A stretch of 64,000 nt of DNA, from the NCBI GenBank assembly GCA_002431865.1, contig DJEI01000072.1:61586-125585 (forward strand). The letters run 5' to 3'. The first letter of the stretch is position 1; every line of letters starts with the position of its first letter. Source of the DNA: Lachnospiraceae bacterium UBA5902. Lineage in GTDB: Bacteria; Bacillota; Clostridia; Lachnospirales; Lachnospiraceae. Positions 28,911 to 38,139 of the stretch are shown here, piece after piece. The translations under genes and the position numbers were made by a program. Below the pieces are notes generated by a model, which ran no database searches, had not been told where the DNA came from, and saw only the letters and a list, made by a program, of their open reading frames with translations.

Positions 28911-30275
28911 ATGATTAGCATAAATGAAGTAATCGAAACCAATGCAATGATCTCCCAGATGAATCTGGATGTTCGTACGATCACAATGGGTATCAGCCTG
29001 CTTGACTGTGTGGGCGGTACACTCAGGGAAACCTGTGATAATATCTATAAAAAGATCACAACGAAGGCAAAGGATCTGGTTTATACCGGTGAGGAGATCT
29101 CCAAGAAATATGGTATTCCAATCGTAAATAAGCGTATTTCCGTTACACCGATCGCGCTGGTCGGTGGCAGTGTCTGCAAGACAAGTGATGATTTCGTAGA
29201 GATCGCAAAGACACTTGACCGTGCGGCTGATACGGTAGGTGTTAACTTTATCGGTGGATATTCCGCACTTGTCTGTAAGAGCATGACGAAGGCTGATGAG
29301 CTTTTGATCCGTTCGATTCCAAAGGCGCTGGCGGTGACTGGAAAGGTTTGTTCTTCTGTGAATACCGGTTCTACAAAGACGGGTATCAATATGGATGCGG
29401 TCAAGCTGATCGGTGAGATCGTATTGGAGACTGCCGAACTTACGAAGGATGAGGATTCCATCGGCTGTGCAAAGTTCGTTGTATTCTGTAATGCACCAGA
29501 TGACAACCCATTTATGGCTGGGGCGTTCCATGGTGTGACAGAGGCAGATTGTGTCATCAACGTCGGTGTCAGTGGACCGGGCGTTGTAAAGGCAGCGCTT
29601 GAGTCCGTGCGTGGCGAGAATTTTGAGGTACTCTGTGAGACGATTAAGAAAACAGCATTTAAAATCACAAGAGTCGGTCAGCTTGTAGCGAAGGAAGCTT
29701 CTGCGAGACTTGGTGTACCATTTGGGATTATTGATCTTTCTCTTGCTCCAACGCCGGCTGTTGGTGACAGTGTTGGTGAGATCTTAGAGGAGATCGGTCT
29801 GGAGTTTTCCGGCGCGCCTGGTACGACAGCGGCACTTGCCATGCTGAATGACCAGGTGAAGAAGGGTGGCGTCATGGCATCCTCTTATGTCGGTGGACTT
29901 TCGGGTGCATTTATCCCGGTCAGTGAGGATCAGCGTATGATCGATGCGGTAGAGGCAGGTGCCCTTACAATCGAGAAGCTTGAGGCGATGACCTGTGTCT
30001 GCTCCGTTGGTCTGGATATGCTCGCCATCCCTGGTGATACGAAGGCAACAACAATCTCCGGTATTATCGCAGATGAGATGGCACTTGGTATGGTAAACCA
30101 GAAGACAACAGCTGTCCGTATCATCCCGGTAATCGGAAAGACGGTAGGCGATAAGGCAGAGTTTGGTGGACTGCTCGGTTATGCGCCAATTATGCCGGTG
30201 AACCAGTATTCCTGCGATGCATTTATCAATCGTGGAGGAAGAATCCCAGCGCCAATCCACAGCTTCAAGAACTAA
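28911..30275 (+). CDS. DUF711 (UPF0210) family protein
   Basis: 454 residues, full length for the family. Members resemble the glycyl-radical/PFL-like barrel fold, but no biochemical function is established. Conserved stretches seen include [69 protein letters not shown] and [17 protein letters not shown]. Glycine-rich loops suggest a nucleotide or phosphate ligand, which is inference. Paired with the ACT protein ahead; GGAGGAAAG lies 8 bases before the ATG. Confidence 0.9.
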   Translation: MISINEVIETNAMISQMNLDVRTITMGISLLDCVGGTLRETCDNIYKKITTKAKDLVYTGEEISKKYGIPIVNKRISVTPIALVGGSVCKTSDDFVEIAKTLDRAADTVGVNFIGGYSALVCKSMTKADELLIRSIPKALAVTGKVCSSVNTGSTKTGINMDAVKLIGEIVLETAELTKDEDSIGCAKFVVFCNAPDDNPFMAGAFHGVTEADCVINVGVSGPGVVKAALESVRGENFEVLCETIKKTAFKITRVGQLVAKEASARLGVPFGIIDLSLAPTPAVGDSVGEILEEIGLEFSGAPGTTAALAMLNDQVKKGGVMASSYVGGLSGAFIPVSEDQRMIDAVEAGALTIEKLEAMTCVCSVGLDMLAIPGDTKATTISGIIADEMALGMVNQKTTAVRIIPVIGKTVGDKAEFGGLLGYAPIMPVNQYSCDAFINRGGRIPAPIHSFKN

Positions 30276-30298
30276 TATTAAAATAAAGGTTAAATTGA

Positions 30299-32170
30299 AT
30301 GGAACAGAAATTAGCACTTCCGGAACGGGTTTTAATGCAGATTGAAAAACCGGCCCGTTATATCGGAAATGAAGTAAATATGGTTCGTAAGAACTTGGAT
30401 GATGTAGACGTCCGGATTGCCATGTGCTTTCCGGATGTTTATGAAATTGGCATGTCTTATTTGGGAATCCAGATCTTGTATGACATGTTTAACCGCAGAG
30501 AGGACGTGTACTGCGAACGTGTGTACAGCCCGTGGCCGGATTTGGATGCGATCATGCGGAAGGAAAGCATTCCGCTTTTTTCGTTGGAGACACAGATGAA
30601 CATCTCGGAGTTTGACTGGCTTGCAATTACGATCCAGTACGAGATGTGTTACACGAATATATTACAGGTGATTGATTTAGCGGGCATCCCATTGCTTGCG
30701 AAGGATCGTACGAAGGAGCATCCGATCGTAATCGGTGGCGGACCTTGTACAGTGAATCCGGAGCCGATGGCAGATTTCTTCGATATTTTCTATATCGGAG
30801 AGGGCGAGACAAGCTACGATGCACTGCTGGATGTGTACAAACAGTATAAACATTCGGATATGAGCCGGGGAGATTTTTTGAGGAAGGCATCTTCGATTCC
30901 GGGTATTTATGTGCCATCGATGTATGAGGTTTCGTATCAGGAAGATGGAACGATTGAGAAGGTTGTGCCGAAATATGAGGATGTACCGGCAAAGGTAAAA
31001 CGTCAGGTTGTCGTAGATTTTGAGAACGTATCGTACCCGATGAAGCCGGTTGTACCATATATCCGGGCAACACAGGATCGTGTCTGCCTCGAAATCATGC
31101 GTGGCTGTATCCGTGGCTGCCGGTTCTGTCAGGCTGGGATGATTTACCGTCCAACGAGACAGAAGAATGTTGAGATGCTCAAAAAATATGCCCGGACAAT
31201 GCTGGACAATACCGGATATGAAGAAATTTCATTAAGCTCACTCAGTTCCAGCGATTATGAGAGTCTGGATGTGCTGCTCAATTATCTGATCACGCTGCGT
31301 GATACCGATCATGTGAATGTGTCACTGCCATCACTTCGTATTGATGCATTTTCCCTCGATGTTATGAGTAAGGTGCAGGATATTAAGAAGTCCTCCCTGA
31401 CATTTGCGTCGGAGGCAGGTACCCAGCGTCTGCGGGATGTCATCAATAAGGGAATCACAGACGAGAATCTGTTAGAGGGAAGCAGACAGGCGTTCCTAGG
31501 TGGCTGGGATAAGGTCAAGCTTTATTTCATGCTCGGACTTCCGACTGAGACGGACGAGGATCTGTATGGAATTGCAGATCTGGCAGAGCGTATTTCAGAG
31601 GTGTATTTTGACAATGTGCCGAAGGAGAAACGAAATGGTCGCGTCATGATCAATGCGTCGGCATCGTATTTTGTGCCGAAGCCGTTCACACCGTTCCAGT
31701 GGGCACCGATGATCCTGCCGGACGAATTTACACGCCGGGCAAGATACGTGAAGGATTCCTTCCGCGCACAGCGTAACCAGAAGAGTCTGAAGTTTTCGTA
31801 TCATGATGCTGGAATCTCAATCTTAGAAGGCGTCCTTGCAAGAGGTGACCGGAGACTGGGGGCTGCAATCTTAGATGTGTATGAGCAGGGCGGAATCTTT
31901 GATGCGTGGACAGAGTTTTTTGAGATGCAGCGCTATGGGAATGCATTCGCAAACCATCATGTCGATATCGAATTTTATACGGCAAGAAGAAGACCGGATG
32001 ATGAAGTGTTCCCGTGGGAGCATTTAGACGTCGGTGTGAGCCGCCGTTTCCTGTTACAGGAGTGGCATAAAGCGCAGGAAGGAAAGACGACCGGAAACTG
32101 CCGGATGCAGTGTTCGGGCTGTGGTTCTGCCGTATATGGAGGAGGTGTCTGCTTTGAAGCTAAGAATTAA
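30299..32170 (+). CDS. B12-binding-like radical SAM protein (TIGR03960)
   Basis: 623 residues. An N-terminal B12-binding-like domain (about 30-200) is followed by a radical SAM core whose CxxxCxxC cluster motif is Cys270, Cys274 and Cys277 in CIRGCRFCQAG. The C-terminal region contains a Cys-rich tail (CRMQCSGCG), perhaps a second metal site. It is fused or adjacent to the DUF2344 gene in most clostridia, and the pair sits by RNase G and ribosomal genes, which suggests RNA or ribosome modification; the reaction is not known. Its 3' end overlaps the next gene by 17 bases. Confidence 0.9.
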   Translation: MEQKLALPERVLMQIEKPARYIGNEVNMVRKNLDDVDVRIAMCFPDVYEIGMSYLGIQILYDMFNRREDVYCERVYSPWPDLDAIMRKESIPLFSLETQMNISEFDWLAITIQYEMCYTNILQVIDLAGIPLLAKDRTKEHPIVIGGGPCTVNPEPMADFFDIFYIGEGETSYDALLDVYKQYKHSDMSRGDFLRKASSIPGIYVPSMYEVSYQEDGTIEKVVPKYEDVPAKVKRQVVVDFENVSYPMKPVVPYIRATQDRVCLEIMRGCIRGCRFCQAGMIYRPTRQKNVEMLKKYARTMLDNTGYEEISLSSLSSSDYESLDVLLNYLITLRDTDHVNVSLPSLRIDAFSLDVMSKVQDIKKSSLTFASEAGTQRLRDVINKGITDENLLEGSRQAFLGGWDKVKLYFMLGLPTETDEDLYGIADLAERISEVYFDNVPKEKRNGRVMINASASYFVPKPFTPFQWAPMILPDEFTRRARYVKDSFRAQRNQKSLKFSYHDAGISILEGVLARGDRRLGAAILDVYEQGGIFDAWTEFFEMQRYGNAFANHHVDIEFYTARRRPDDEVFPWEHLDVGVSRRFLLQEWHKAQEGKTTGNCRMQCSGCGSAVYGGGVCFEAKN

Positions 32171-32849
32171 ATACACCAAGCTTGGAAGCCTTCGTTTCAT
32201 CGGACATCTGGATATTATGCGTTTTTTTCAGAAAGCAATACGTCGGGCAAAACTGGATGTCTCGTATTCCAAGGGATTTTCACCACATCAGATGATCTCC
32301 TTTGCGGCACCGATGCCGCTTGGTATGACGTCGGAGGGCGAGTATTTTGACGGAGAATTTGAGAGTGTGACAACGACCGAGGATATGATGGCACGTCTGA
32401 ATGCAACGATGCCACCGGAGATACAGGTGTCAGATATCATTGAGCTTCCGGAAAATGCGAAGCCGTCGATGGCAATCGTGACGGCGTCCGATTATTATAT
32501 CTATAAAAACGAAGAATGCGAGAATGATACAATGCCAGCACTTTTACAGGCATTGCCTGCATTTGCGGGAAAAGAGAAGGTCGAGATCGTCAAGAAGACA
32601 AAGTCCAGGGAGGAACTGACGGATATCCGTCCGCTCATCTATGGAGTCAGGGAATATAAGGATGGCATCTATATGCTGCTTGCATCCGGAAGTAAGGATA
32701 ATTTAAAACCGGAGCTTGTCGTGGAGGCAATGTGTGAGACGGCTGGTGTGCCATTTAACCGGTATGATTACCGGATTCACCGGCTGGAAACCTACATGGG
32801 AGAGAAAGAGAAATTGCAGCCACTTTCTGCAAGTGGAACGAGATTTTGA
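32154..32849 (+). CDS. TIGR03936 radical-SAM-associated protein (DUF2344)
   Basis: 231 residues from TTG 32154, chosen because GGAGGTG (32141-32147) lies 6-8 bases ahead and the protein then begins with the typical LRIKYTKLGSLRFIGHLDIMR core. ATG-type starts further upstream would overlap the previous gene by 50 bases. Further conserved segments are SYSKGFSPHQMISFA and PLGMTSEGEYFD. Companion of the preceding radical SAM protein in clostridia; function unknown. The overlap implies translational coupling. Confidence 0.88.
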   Translation: MKLRIKYTKLGSLRFIGHLDIMRFFQKAIRRAKLDVSYSKGFSPHQMISFAAPMPLGMTSEGEYFDGEFESVTTTEDMMARLNATMPPEIQVSDIIELPENAKPSMAIVTASDYYIYKNEECENDTMPALLQALPAFAGKEKVEIVKKTKSREELTDIRPLIYGVREYKDGIYMLLASGSKDNLKPELVVEAMCETAGVPFNRYDYRIHRLETYMGEKEKLQPLSASGTRF

Positions 32850-32889
32850 TGGATGGGCTGCATGATGTGGGATGCAGATAAGAGAGAGT

Positions 32890-34110
32890 ATGAAACAGTT
32901 TGTGTTTACAGAATGGAATAAGAAAAAACTCGGAATTCTGTTCGAGGACGGAAAGGCAATGGAGATCCGTTGTTACGAGGATGGAAGTATCCTCGGAAAT
33001 GTCTACCGGGCGAGAGTCTCGAATCTGTCGCCGAACATCAATGCGGCGTTCGTGGATATCCAAAAGGGCGAGAGCTGTTATCTGTCGATGGACGATTACC
33101 ATGGAGAAAAGTTAAAGGTTGGTGATCTGGTGACGGTGCAGGTCGTGCGCGATAAGATCAAGACGAAACGCTATGCGGTAACGACGGATATCTCCCTGCA
33201 GGGAAGCTTGGCGGTGACAACGCTATATACACCGGTTGGTGTATCCTCCAAGATTGCAGAGAATGCGAGAAAAAAAGAACTGAAAGCACTCATGCAGGAG
33301 GTGCTTGCCGCAGAGCAGGATGCACAGCTCTATCTGGCAAAAGGGAATGCGGCAGAGCAGGATGCACAACTCTATCTGGCAGAAGGGAATGCGGCAGAGG
33401 TTGAACGGATAAAAGCCCTGACATTGGGCGGAATTATCCGGACACAGGCAGAGCATGCAGAAAATGCAGCGATTGAACGGGAGATTGAGGGACAGGCGAG
33501 ACTGCTATATTCCATCATGAAAAAGGCGGAATATGCAACACAATATACGTGCCTGTATCACACAGAGGTTGAATATATCGAGGATATCCGACGGCTGCAG
33601 GCGTTGCAGGACGTGGAGATCGTGACCGATATTCCGGAGGTGACAGAAGCAATCCCGGAGATCCCTCTTTATACAGATGAATATACACTGACACTCCGGT
33701 ATTCGCTTACAAGCCTGCTTGAGAAGACACTTTCGAAACGGGCATACTTAAAGTCAGGGGCATATCTGGTGATTGAACCGACGGAAGCGATGACGGTAAT
33801 CGATGTCAACAGCGGAAAGTCAATCAAAGGAAAAAATGCGGAGGAGCAGTTTCTGAAGATTAATATGGAAGCAGCAAAGGAAATTGCAAGGCAGCTCCGC
33901 CTGCGGAACATTTCCGGCATTGTAATGATTGATTTCATTAACATGAAAGAAGAGGCGCACAATCAGGAGCTTATGAAGAAGCTGACAGAATATGTGCGTA
34001 CCGATCCGGTCCGCACAACCGTGGTAGATATGACACGGCTTGGACTTGTTGAGCTGACAAGACAAAAAGGAAAACGTGCACTGCACGAGGTATTTTCAAA
34101 AATCAAATAG
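32890..34110 (+). CDS. rng: ribonuclease G/E family protein with internal tandem duplication
   Basis: Endoribonuclease for rRNA/tRNA processing and mRNA decay. 406 residues from ATG 32890; ATG 32872 is also possible as neither has a strong Shine-Dalgarno sequence. An S1-type RNA-binding domain (about 35-120, GNVYRARVSNLSPNINAAFV) precedes the catalytic DNase-I-like part, where the metal-binding acids lie in VIDVNSGK and VMIDFINMKEE. Between them is a 14-residue unit AEQDAQLYLAKGNA repeated twice (33310-33393). The protein ends soon after VELTRQKGKRALHEVF, without the CPxCxG zinc-link of E. coli RNase E/G. Followed by the L21 promoter. Confidence 0.88.
   Translation: MKQFVFTEWNKKKLGILFEDGKAMEIRCYEDGSILGNVYRARVSNLSPNINAAFVDIQKGESCYLSMDDYHGEKLKVGDLVTVQVVRDKIKTKRYAVTTDISLQGSLAVTTLYTPVGVSSKIAENARKKELKALMQEVLAAEQDAQLYLAKGNAAEQDAQLYLAEGNAAEVERIKALTLGGIIRTQAEHAENAAIEREIEGQARLLYSIMKKAEYATQYTCLYHTEVEYIEDIRRLQALQDVEIVTDIPEVTEAIPEIPLYTDEYTLTLRYSLTSLLEKTLSKRAYLKSGAYLVIEPTEAMTVIDVNSGKSIKGKNAEEQFLKINMEAAKEIARQLRLRNISGIVMIDFINMKEEAHNQELMKKLTEYVRTDPVRTTVVDMTRLGLVELTRQKGKRALHEVFSKIK
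33310..33393 (+). repeat. 42-bp direct tandem repeat inside rng
   Basis: Two adjacent copies, 33310-33351 and 33352-33393, differ at only two bases and keep the reading frame, adding a second copy of a 14-residue unit. The position is between the S1 domain and the catalytic core. Confidence 0.95.
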
Positions 34111-34148
34111 GTTAACATAAAAAAATATAAAATATTATATTTTTGGTG

Positions 34149-34177
34149 TTGACAAGCATACAATCAGATGCTAATAT
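34149..34177 (+). promoter_or_regulatory. predicted promoter of rplU-prp-rpmA
   Basis: TTGACA (34149-34154), 17-base spacer, TAATAT (34172-34177). Transcription should begin near 34184, giving a leader of about 78 bases. Confidence 0.8.
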
Positions 34178-34183
34178 ATACGA

Positions 34184-34261
34184 GTGTGCCGCACAGTGGG
34201 GTACAAGTCTGCAATCATGCAGCACCGAAACTGGCGAGTAATGATAATAGGAGGAAACCAT
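34184..34261 (+). promoter_or_regulatory. putative L21 leader RNA
   Basis: The mRNA leader of rplU contains GCCGCACAGTGGGGTAC, a CTGCA-ATCA-TGCAG hairpin (34209-34222) and CCGAAACTGGCGAGTAATG before the AGGAGG. This arrangement resembles the ribosomal protein L21 leader found before rplU in Firmicutes, which is thought to mediate autoregulation. Assigned from memory of the family and position, not from a covariance search. Confidence 0.7.
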
Positions 34262-34567
34262 ATGTACGCAATTATAGCAACAGGCGGAAAGCAGTACAAG
34301 GTAGCTGAAGGAGATATCATTAAGGTAGAAAAGCTTAATGCTGAGGAAGGCTCAGAGGTATCATTCGACGTAGTTGCAGTGAATACTGACAAAGATGTAC
34401 TTTGTGGAGATGCTTGCAAGAGCGCTTCTGTAAAGGCAACTGTTCTTGGCGAAGGTAAGGGTAAGAAGGTTGTTGTTTACAAGTACAAGAGAAAGACTGG
34501 CTATCATAAGAAGCAGGGTCACAGACAGCCGTTTACTCAGGTTAAGATTGAAGCAATCAACGCTTAA
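34262..34567 (+). CDS. rplU: 50S ribosomal protein L21
   Basis: 101-residue large-subunit protein, starting MYAIIATGGKQYKVAEGD at ATG 34262 behind AGGAGG. The C-terminal RNA-binding signature KYKRKTGYHKKQGHRQP is intact. Codon use is that of a highly expressed gene. First gene of the L21-Prp-L27 operon, with its own promoter and structured leader. Confidence 0.98.
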   Translation: MYAIIATGGKQYKVAEGDIIKVEKLNAEEGSEVSFDVVAVNTDKDVLCGDACKSASVKATVLGEGKGKKVVVYKYKRKTGYHKKQGHRQPFTQVKIEAINA

Positions 34568-34575
34568 TTGGAACT

Positions 34576-34902
34576 ATGATACAGGCAGTGTTTTATATGT
34601 ATCCGGACAAGACTTATCGTGGATTTTCGGTAAGCGGACATGCAGGCTATGAGAACGCAGGCAGAGATATTATCTGTGCTTCGGTATCAGCACTTGTCAT
34701 TAATACCGTGAATTCGGTGGATGCACTCACAGCGAATGCGTGTGCATGCGAGCAGGATTCTTCCGGATGCATAAAATTTAAGTTTTCATCGAATGGCGAT
34801 GAACAAGGACAATTATTGATCCGTGCCTTAGATATGGGACTTTCTAATATCGAGAAGGAATACGGAAAGAAGTATTTGCAAGTACACTACAAGGAGGTGT
34901 AA
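34576..34902 (+). CDS. prp: ribosomal-processing cysteine protease Prp
   Basis: Protease that removes the N-terminal extension of ribosomal protein L27 in Firmicutes. 108 residues, with the catalytic pair His22 and Cys34 in [18 protein letters not shown]. It lies between rplU and rpmA, as in Staphylococcus and Bacillus, and the L27 encoded next carries the extension it should cut. A weak Shine-Dalgarno sequence and an 8-base gap to rplU suggest coupling. Confidence 0.95.
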   Translation: MIQAVFYMYPDKTYRGFSVSGHAGYENAGRDIICASVSALVINTVNSVDALTANACACEQDSSGCIKFKFSSNGDEQGQLLIRALDMGLSNIEKEYGKKYLQVHYKEV

Positions 34903-34907
34903 CGACT

Positions 34908-35198
34908 ATGTTAAGAATGAATTTACAGTTCTTTGCTCATAAGAAGGGTGTTGGTTCTACTAAGAACGGTAGAGATTCAGAGTCTAAGAGACTTGGCGCC
35001 AAGAGAGCAGACGGACAGTTTGTAAAGGCTGGTAATATTTTATTCAGACAGCGTGGAACTAAGATTCATCCTGGTGTAAACGTTGGTATCGGCGGAGACG
35101 ACACATTATTTGCACTTGTAGATGGTGTTTTACGTTTCGAGAGAAAGGGTAGAGATAAGAAGCAGGCTTCTGTATACCCTGTTGAGTCAGCTGAGTAA
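34908..35198 (+). CDS. rpmA: 50S ribosomal protein L27 with Prp-cleaved extension
   Basis: 96-residue large-subunit protein near the peptidyl-transferase centre. The N-terminus [20 protein letters not shown] contains the Firmicutes-specific extension; by homology Prp cuts after the FF pair, exposing AHKKG. The rest, with [17 protein letters not shown] and [20 protein letters not shown], is typical. AAGGAGGTG precedes the ATG. A hairpin terminator follows directly. Confidence 0.98.
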   Translation: MLRMNLQFFAHKKGVGSTKNGRDSESKRLGAKRADGQFVKAGNILFRQRGTKIHPGVNVGIGGDDTLFALVDGVLRFERKGRDKKQASVYPVESAE

Positions 35199-35212
35199 GA
35201 AAGTACTAGAAG

Positions 35213-35239
35213 AGCCGGGAGTTATATCCCGGCTTTTTC
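35213..35239 (+). terminator. terminator after rpmA
   Basis: Perfect 8-bp stem AGCCGGGA/TCCCGGCT (35213-35220 with 35227-35234), loop GTTATA, then TTTT. Ends the L21-Prp-L27 transcript. Confidence 0.92.
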
Positions 35240-35288
35240 TGGATTTAAGAGTGAATTTGGTAATCGTATTTATGAGGGAGGGCGTCCC

Positions 35289-36581
35289 ATGTTTGCAGAT
35301 AGAGCGAAAATATTTATAAGATCAGGAAAAGGCGGCGACGGACATGTGTCATTTCGCCGGGAATTATATGTTCCGGATGGCGGTCCGGACGGTGGCGACG
35401 GCGGCGATGGCGGAGATGTTATCTTTGTGGTAGATCCCGGATTAAATACGCTTACGGATTTCCGTCATGTGCGTAAATATGTGGCACAGGATGGTGAGGA
35501 AGGCGGAAAGCGAAACTGCCATGGTGCCAATGGAAAGGATATTATCCTGAAAGTTCCGGCAGGCACAGTCGTAAAGGATGCAGAAACCGGAAAAGTTATC
35601 CTCGATATGTCGAACAAGACAGAGCCTGTGACTCTGTTAAAGGGCGGCAGAGGCGGCAAAGGGAACCGTCAGTATGTGACATCAGTCATGCAGGCACCAA
35701 AGTATGCACAGCCGGGGAAACCGGCGAAGGAGCTCTGGGTAACCTTAGAGCTTAAGATGATTGCAGATGTCGGACTGGTCGGATTCCCGAATGTCGGTAA
35801 ATCCACATTCCTGTCCCGTGTGACGAATGCAAAGCCGAAGATCGCAAATTACCATTTCACAACGCTCAATCCGAATCTTGGTGTGGTAGATCTCGGAGAG
35901 AAGCAGGGCTTTGTGATTGCAGATATTCCGGGTATTATCGAGGGCGCATCGGAAGGCGTTGGCCTTGGAATCGAATTCTTACGTCATATCGAGCGTACAA
36001 AGGTGCTGATCCATATTGTCGATGCGGCATCGACCGAGGGCAGAGATCCGATCGTGGATATCGAGGCAATCAACAAGGAGCTGCGTCAGTACAATGAAGC
36101 GCTGGCAAGCCGCCCGATGGTGATTGCAGCGAATAAGTGTGATGCGCTGTATGGTGAGGATTACGAGACCGTGATCCAGTTATTGAAGGATGAATATGAA
36201 CCAAAGGGAATCAAAGTATTCCCGATATCAGCAGTATCCGGCAAGGGTGTCGAAGAGCTGCTGTGGTATGTAAATAAATTAGTGAAGGAAGCACCGGATG
36301 AAGTAATTGAGTTCGCTCCGGAGATGGATGTTGAGTTCATGGATGATCCGGAACTGCCATTCGAAGTGACAAAGTCCGAGGAAGAAGAGCATGTTTTCCT
36401 TGTGGAAGGTCCTCGGATCGAGAAGATGCTTGGTTATACGAATCTGGAGTCTGAGAAGGGCTTTGCGTTCTTCCAGAGATTCCTGAAGGACAATGGAATC
36501 TTACAGATGCTCGAAGATCTTGGTATCGAAGAGGGAGACACTGTAAGATTGTATGGTCTGGAGTTTGATTATTATCGTTAA
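35289..36581 (+). CDS. obgE: GTPase ObgE
   Basis: GTPase for late 50S ribosome assembly and stress response. 430 residues: glycine-rich Obg fold (about 1-158, with GGPDGGDGGDGGDV), the GTPase domain with P-loop GFPNVGKST from residue 165, DIPGIIEGAS as switch II and ANKCD for guanine specificity, and a C-terminal OCT domain (about 345-430). GAGGG lies ahead of the ATG. It begins the obgE-yhbY-nadD-yqeK-rsfS run. Confidence 0.98.
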   Translation: MFADRAKIFIRSGKGGDGHVSFRRELYVPDGGPDGGDGGDGGDVIFVVDPGLNTLTDFRHVRKYVAQDGEEGGKRNCHGANGKDIILKVPAGTVVKDAETGKVILDMSNKTEPVTLLKGGRGGKGNRQYVTSVMQAPKYAQPGKPAKELWVTLELKMIADVGLVGFPNVGKSTFLSRVTNAKPKIANYHFTTLNPNLGVVDLGEKQGFVIADIPGIIEGASEGVGLGIEFLRHIERTKVLIHIVDAASTEGRDPIVDIEAINKELRQYNEALASRPMVIAANKCDALYGEDYETVIQLLKDEYEPKGIKVFPISAVSGKGVEELLWYVNKLVKEAPDEVIEFAPEMDVEFMDDPELPFEVTKSEEEEHVFLVEGPRIEKMLGYTNLESEKGFAFFQRFLKDNGILQMLEDLGIEEGDTVRLYGLEFDYYR

Positions 36582-36607
36582 ATCGTTAAAAGGAAAGAGG
36601 AAAGAAT

Positions 36608-36898
36608 ATGACAAGTAAGCAGAGAGCTTATCTGAAGAGTCTGGCAATGAATGCCGATACGATTATGAACATTGGAAAATCCAGCCTGACACCGGAGGTC
36701 TGCACAGCAGTCAGCGAGGCGCTGGAGAAGCGGGAACTGGTGAAGATCGGTGTGTTGAAGAACTGTCTTGATGATCCGAAGGAAATTGCGGCTGTGATGG
36801 CTGAGCGTACGCACAGCCAGGTCGTACAGGTCATCGGCAAGAAGATCGTATTGTATAAGAAGAGAAAGAAAGATCCGAAGATCGTTCTCCCGGAATAA
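36608..36898 (+). CDS. yhbY: ribosome assembly RNA-binding protein YhbY
   Basis: 96-residue CRM-domain protein that binds pre-50S ribosomes. It shows the family start MTSKQRAYLKSLA, the IGKSSLTPEV loop and the GxxxVLY-type end QVIGKKIVLYKKRKK. GGAAAGAGG precedes the ATG. It lies between obgE and nadD, 1 base before the latter. Confidence 0.95.
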   Translation: MTSKQRAYLKSLAMNADTIMNIGKSSLTPEVCTAVSEALEKRELVKIGVLKNCLDDPKEIAAVMAERTHSQVVQVIGKKIVLYKKRKKDPKIVLPE

Positions 36899-36899
36899 G

Positions 36900-37553
36900 A
36901 TGGCAGATGTGAAATTCGAACAATTTCATACGATCGCGATTCTCGGAGGGACGTTTAACCCGGTACATGCCGGTCATGTGGCGATTGCACGGGCAGTCTT
37001 AAATGCGCGGACGGAGGTAGAACAGCTTGTCTGTATGCCGAATCATATTCCGGCATACAAGGAGAAAGATGAGATTGTGGATGGAAGCATACGGATGGAT
37101 ATGCTGCGGCTGGCGATGGCACAGATTCCAAAGGTGTCGGTCAGCGATTTTGAATTAAAACGGGATGGGTATACGTATACGGTGGATACATTTACACGGT
37201 TAAAGCAACTGTACCCGAAGCTTGCAATTGAATTTGTGATTGGCGATGATTCGCTGTTTCAGTTACACAAGTGGTATGCGTTTGAACGATTGTCGGATCT
37301 CTGCGAGATATTGATTGTCGCAAGAGGGGAACAGCGGGATACGATTGAGGCATATATCCGGGAATTTTGTACAAAGTATCCGGCGTTCCGTATCTCCTAT
37401 GTGGAGATGCCACACGTTCCGGTTTCATCAAGCGAGATACGGGCGCGGATTGCACGGAAACAATCGGTACAGGGACTTGTGCCGGATGAGGTATTACAGT
37501 ATATAGAAGCGCATGCACTTTATAAGCAGGAAACTGGGAGAAAACAGATATGA
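36900..37553 (+). CDS. nadD: nicotinate-nucleotide adenylyltransferase
   Basis: Adenylates nicotinate mononucleotide in NAD synthesis. 217 residues with the nucleotidyltransferase signature GGTFNPVHAGH near the N-terminus, IGDDSLFQLHKW in the middle and the C-terminal VSSSEIRARI motif. Its TGA overlaps the yqeK ATG by 4 bases, so both are translationally coupled, which is the usual nadD-yqeK arrangement. Confidence 0.96.
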   Translation: MADVKFEQFHTIAILGGTFNPVHAGHVAIARAVLNARTEVEQLVCMPNHIPAYKEKDEIVDGSIRMDMLRLAMAQIPKVSVSDFELKRDGYTYTVDTFTRLKQLYPKLAIEFVIGDDSLFQLHKWYAFERLSDLCEILIVARGEQRDTIEAYIREFCTKYPAFRISYVEMPHVPVSSSEIRARIARKQSVQGLVPDEVLQYIEAHALYKQETGRKQI

Positions 37554-38128
37554 TGACAAGAGACAAAATGATAACAAGATTGAAGGGCAAGATCAGCGCG
37601 ACCAGACTGACACATTCCTTTGGTGTCGAGTATACAGCTGCCTGTCTGGCGATGGTGCATGGAGAAGATGTGGAAAAGGCACGTGTGGCAGGATTGCTGC
37701 ATGACTGTGCGAAGGGATTGCCGACAAAGACAAAGCTGGAAAAGGCGAGAAAGCATGGACTTCCGGTCAGTAAGTATGAGGAGAAAAATCCGGATATGCT
37801 TCATGCAAAGCTCGGTGCATATTATGCACGATATAAATATGATGTGGTTGACCAGGTGATTTTAGACGCGATCACGTATCACACAACCGGCCGGCCGAAC
37901 ATGACGCTGATGGATAAGATTATCTTCGTTGCTGATTATATTGAGCCGAACCGCAAGATGCTTCCGGAGATGGAGGAGATCCGGAAGGAGGCATTTACGG
38001 ATCTGGATGCCTGTGTGATTCATATATTGAAGAACACATTGGATTATCTGAGCAGGACAACGACAGAGATGGACTATATGACACAGAAAACCTATGATTT
38101 TTATGTTGTGCACAACATGGAACTGTAA
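37550..38128 (+). CDS. yqeK: HD-domain phosphatase YqeK
   Basis: 192-residue HD-domain metalloenzyme; family members hydrolyse diadenosine tetraphosphate symmetrically. The HD motif is LLHDCAKG, preceded by the metal His in LTHSFGVEYTA and followed by HAKLGAYYA and ITYHTTGRPNMT. ATG 37550 overlaps the nadD stop; ATG 37553 is an alternative. Ends 11 bases before rsfS. Confidence 0.93.
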   Translation: MMTRDKMITRLKGKISATRLTHSFGVEYTAACLAMVHGEDVEKARVAGLLHDCAKGLPTKTKLEKARKHGLPVSKYEEKNPDMLHAKLGAYYARYKYDVVDQVILDAITYHTTGRPNMTLMDKIIFVADYIEPNRKMLPEMEEIRKEAFTDLDACVIHILKNTLDYLSRTTTEMDYMTQKTYDFYVVHNMEL

Positions 38129-38139
38129 GGAGACAGGGT

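Noticed and set aside
34184-34261. N-terminal extension of L21 from 34184
   Set aside because: The region is the mRNA leader; L21 proteins start MYAIIATGG and AGGAGG is placed for ATG 34262.
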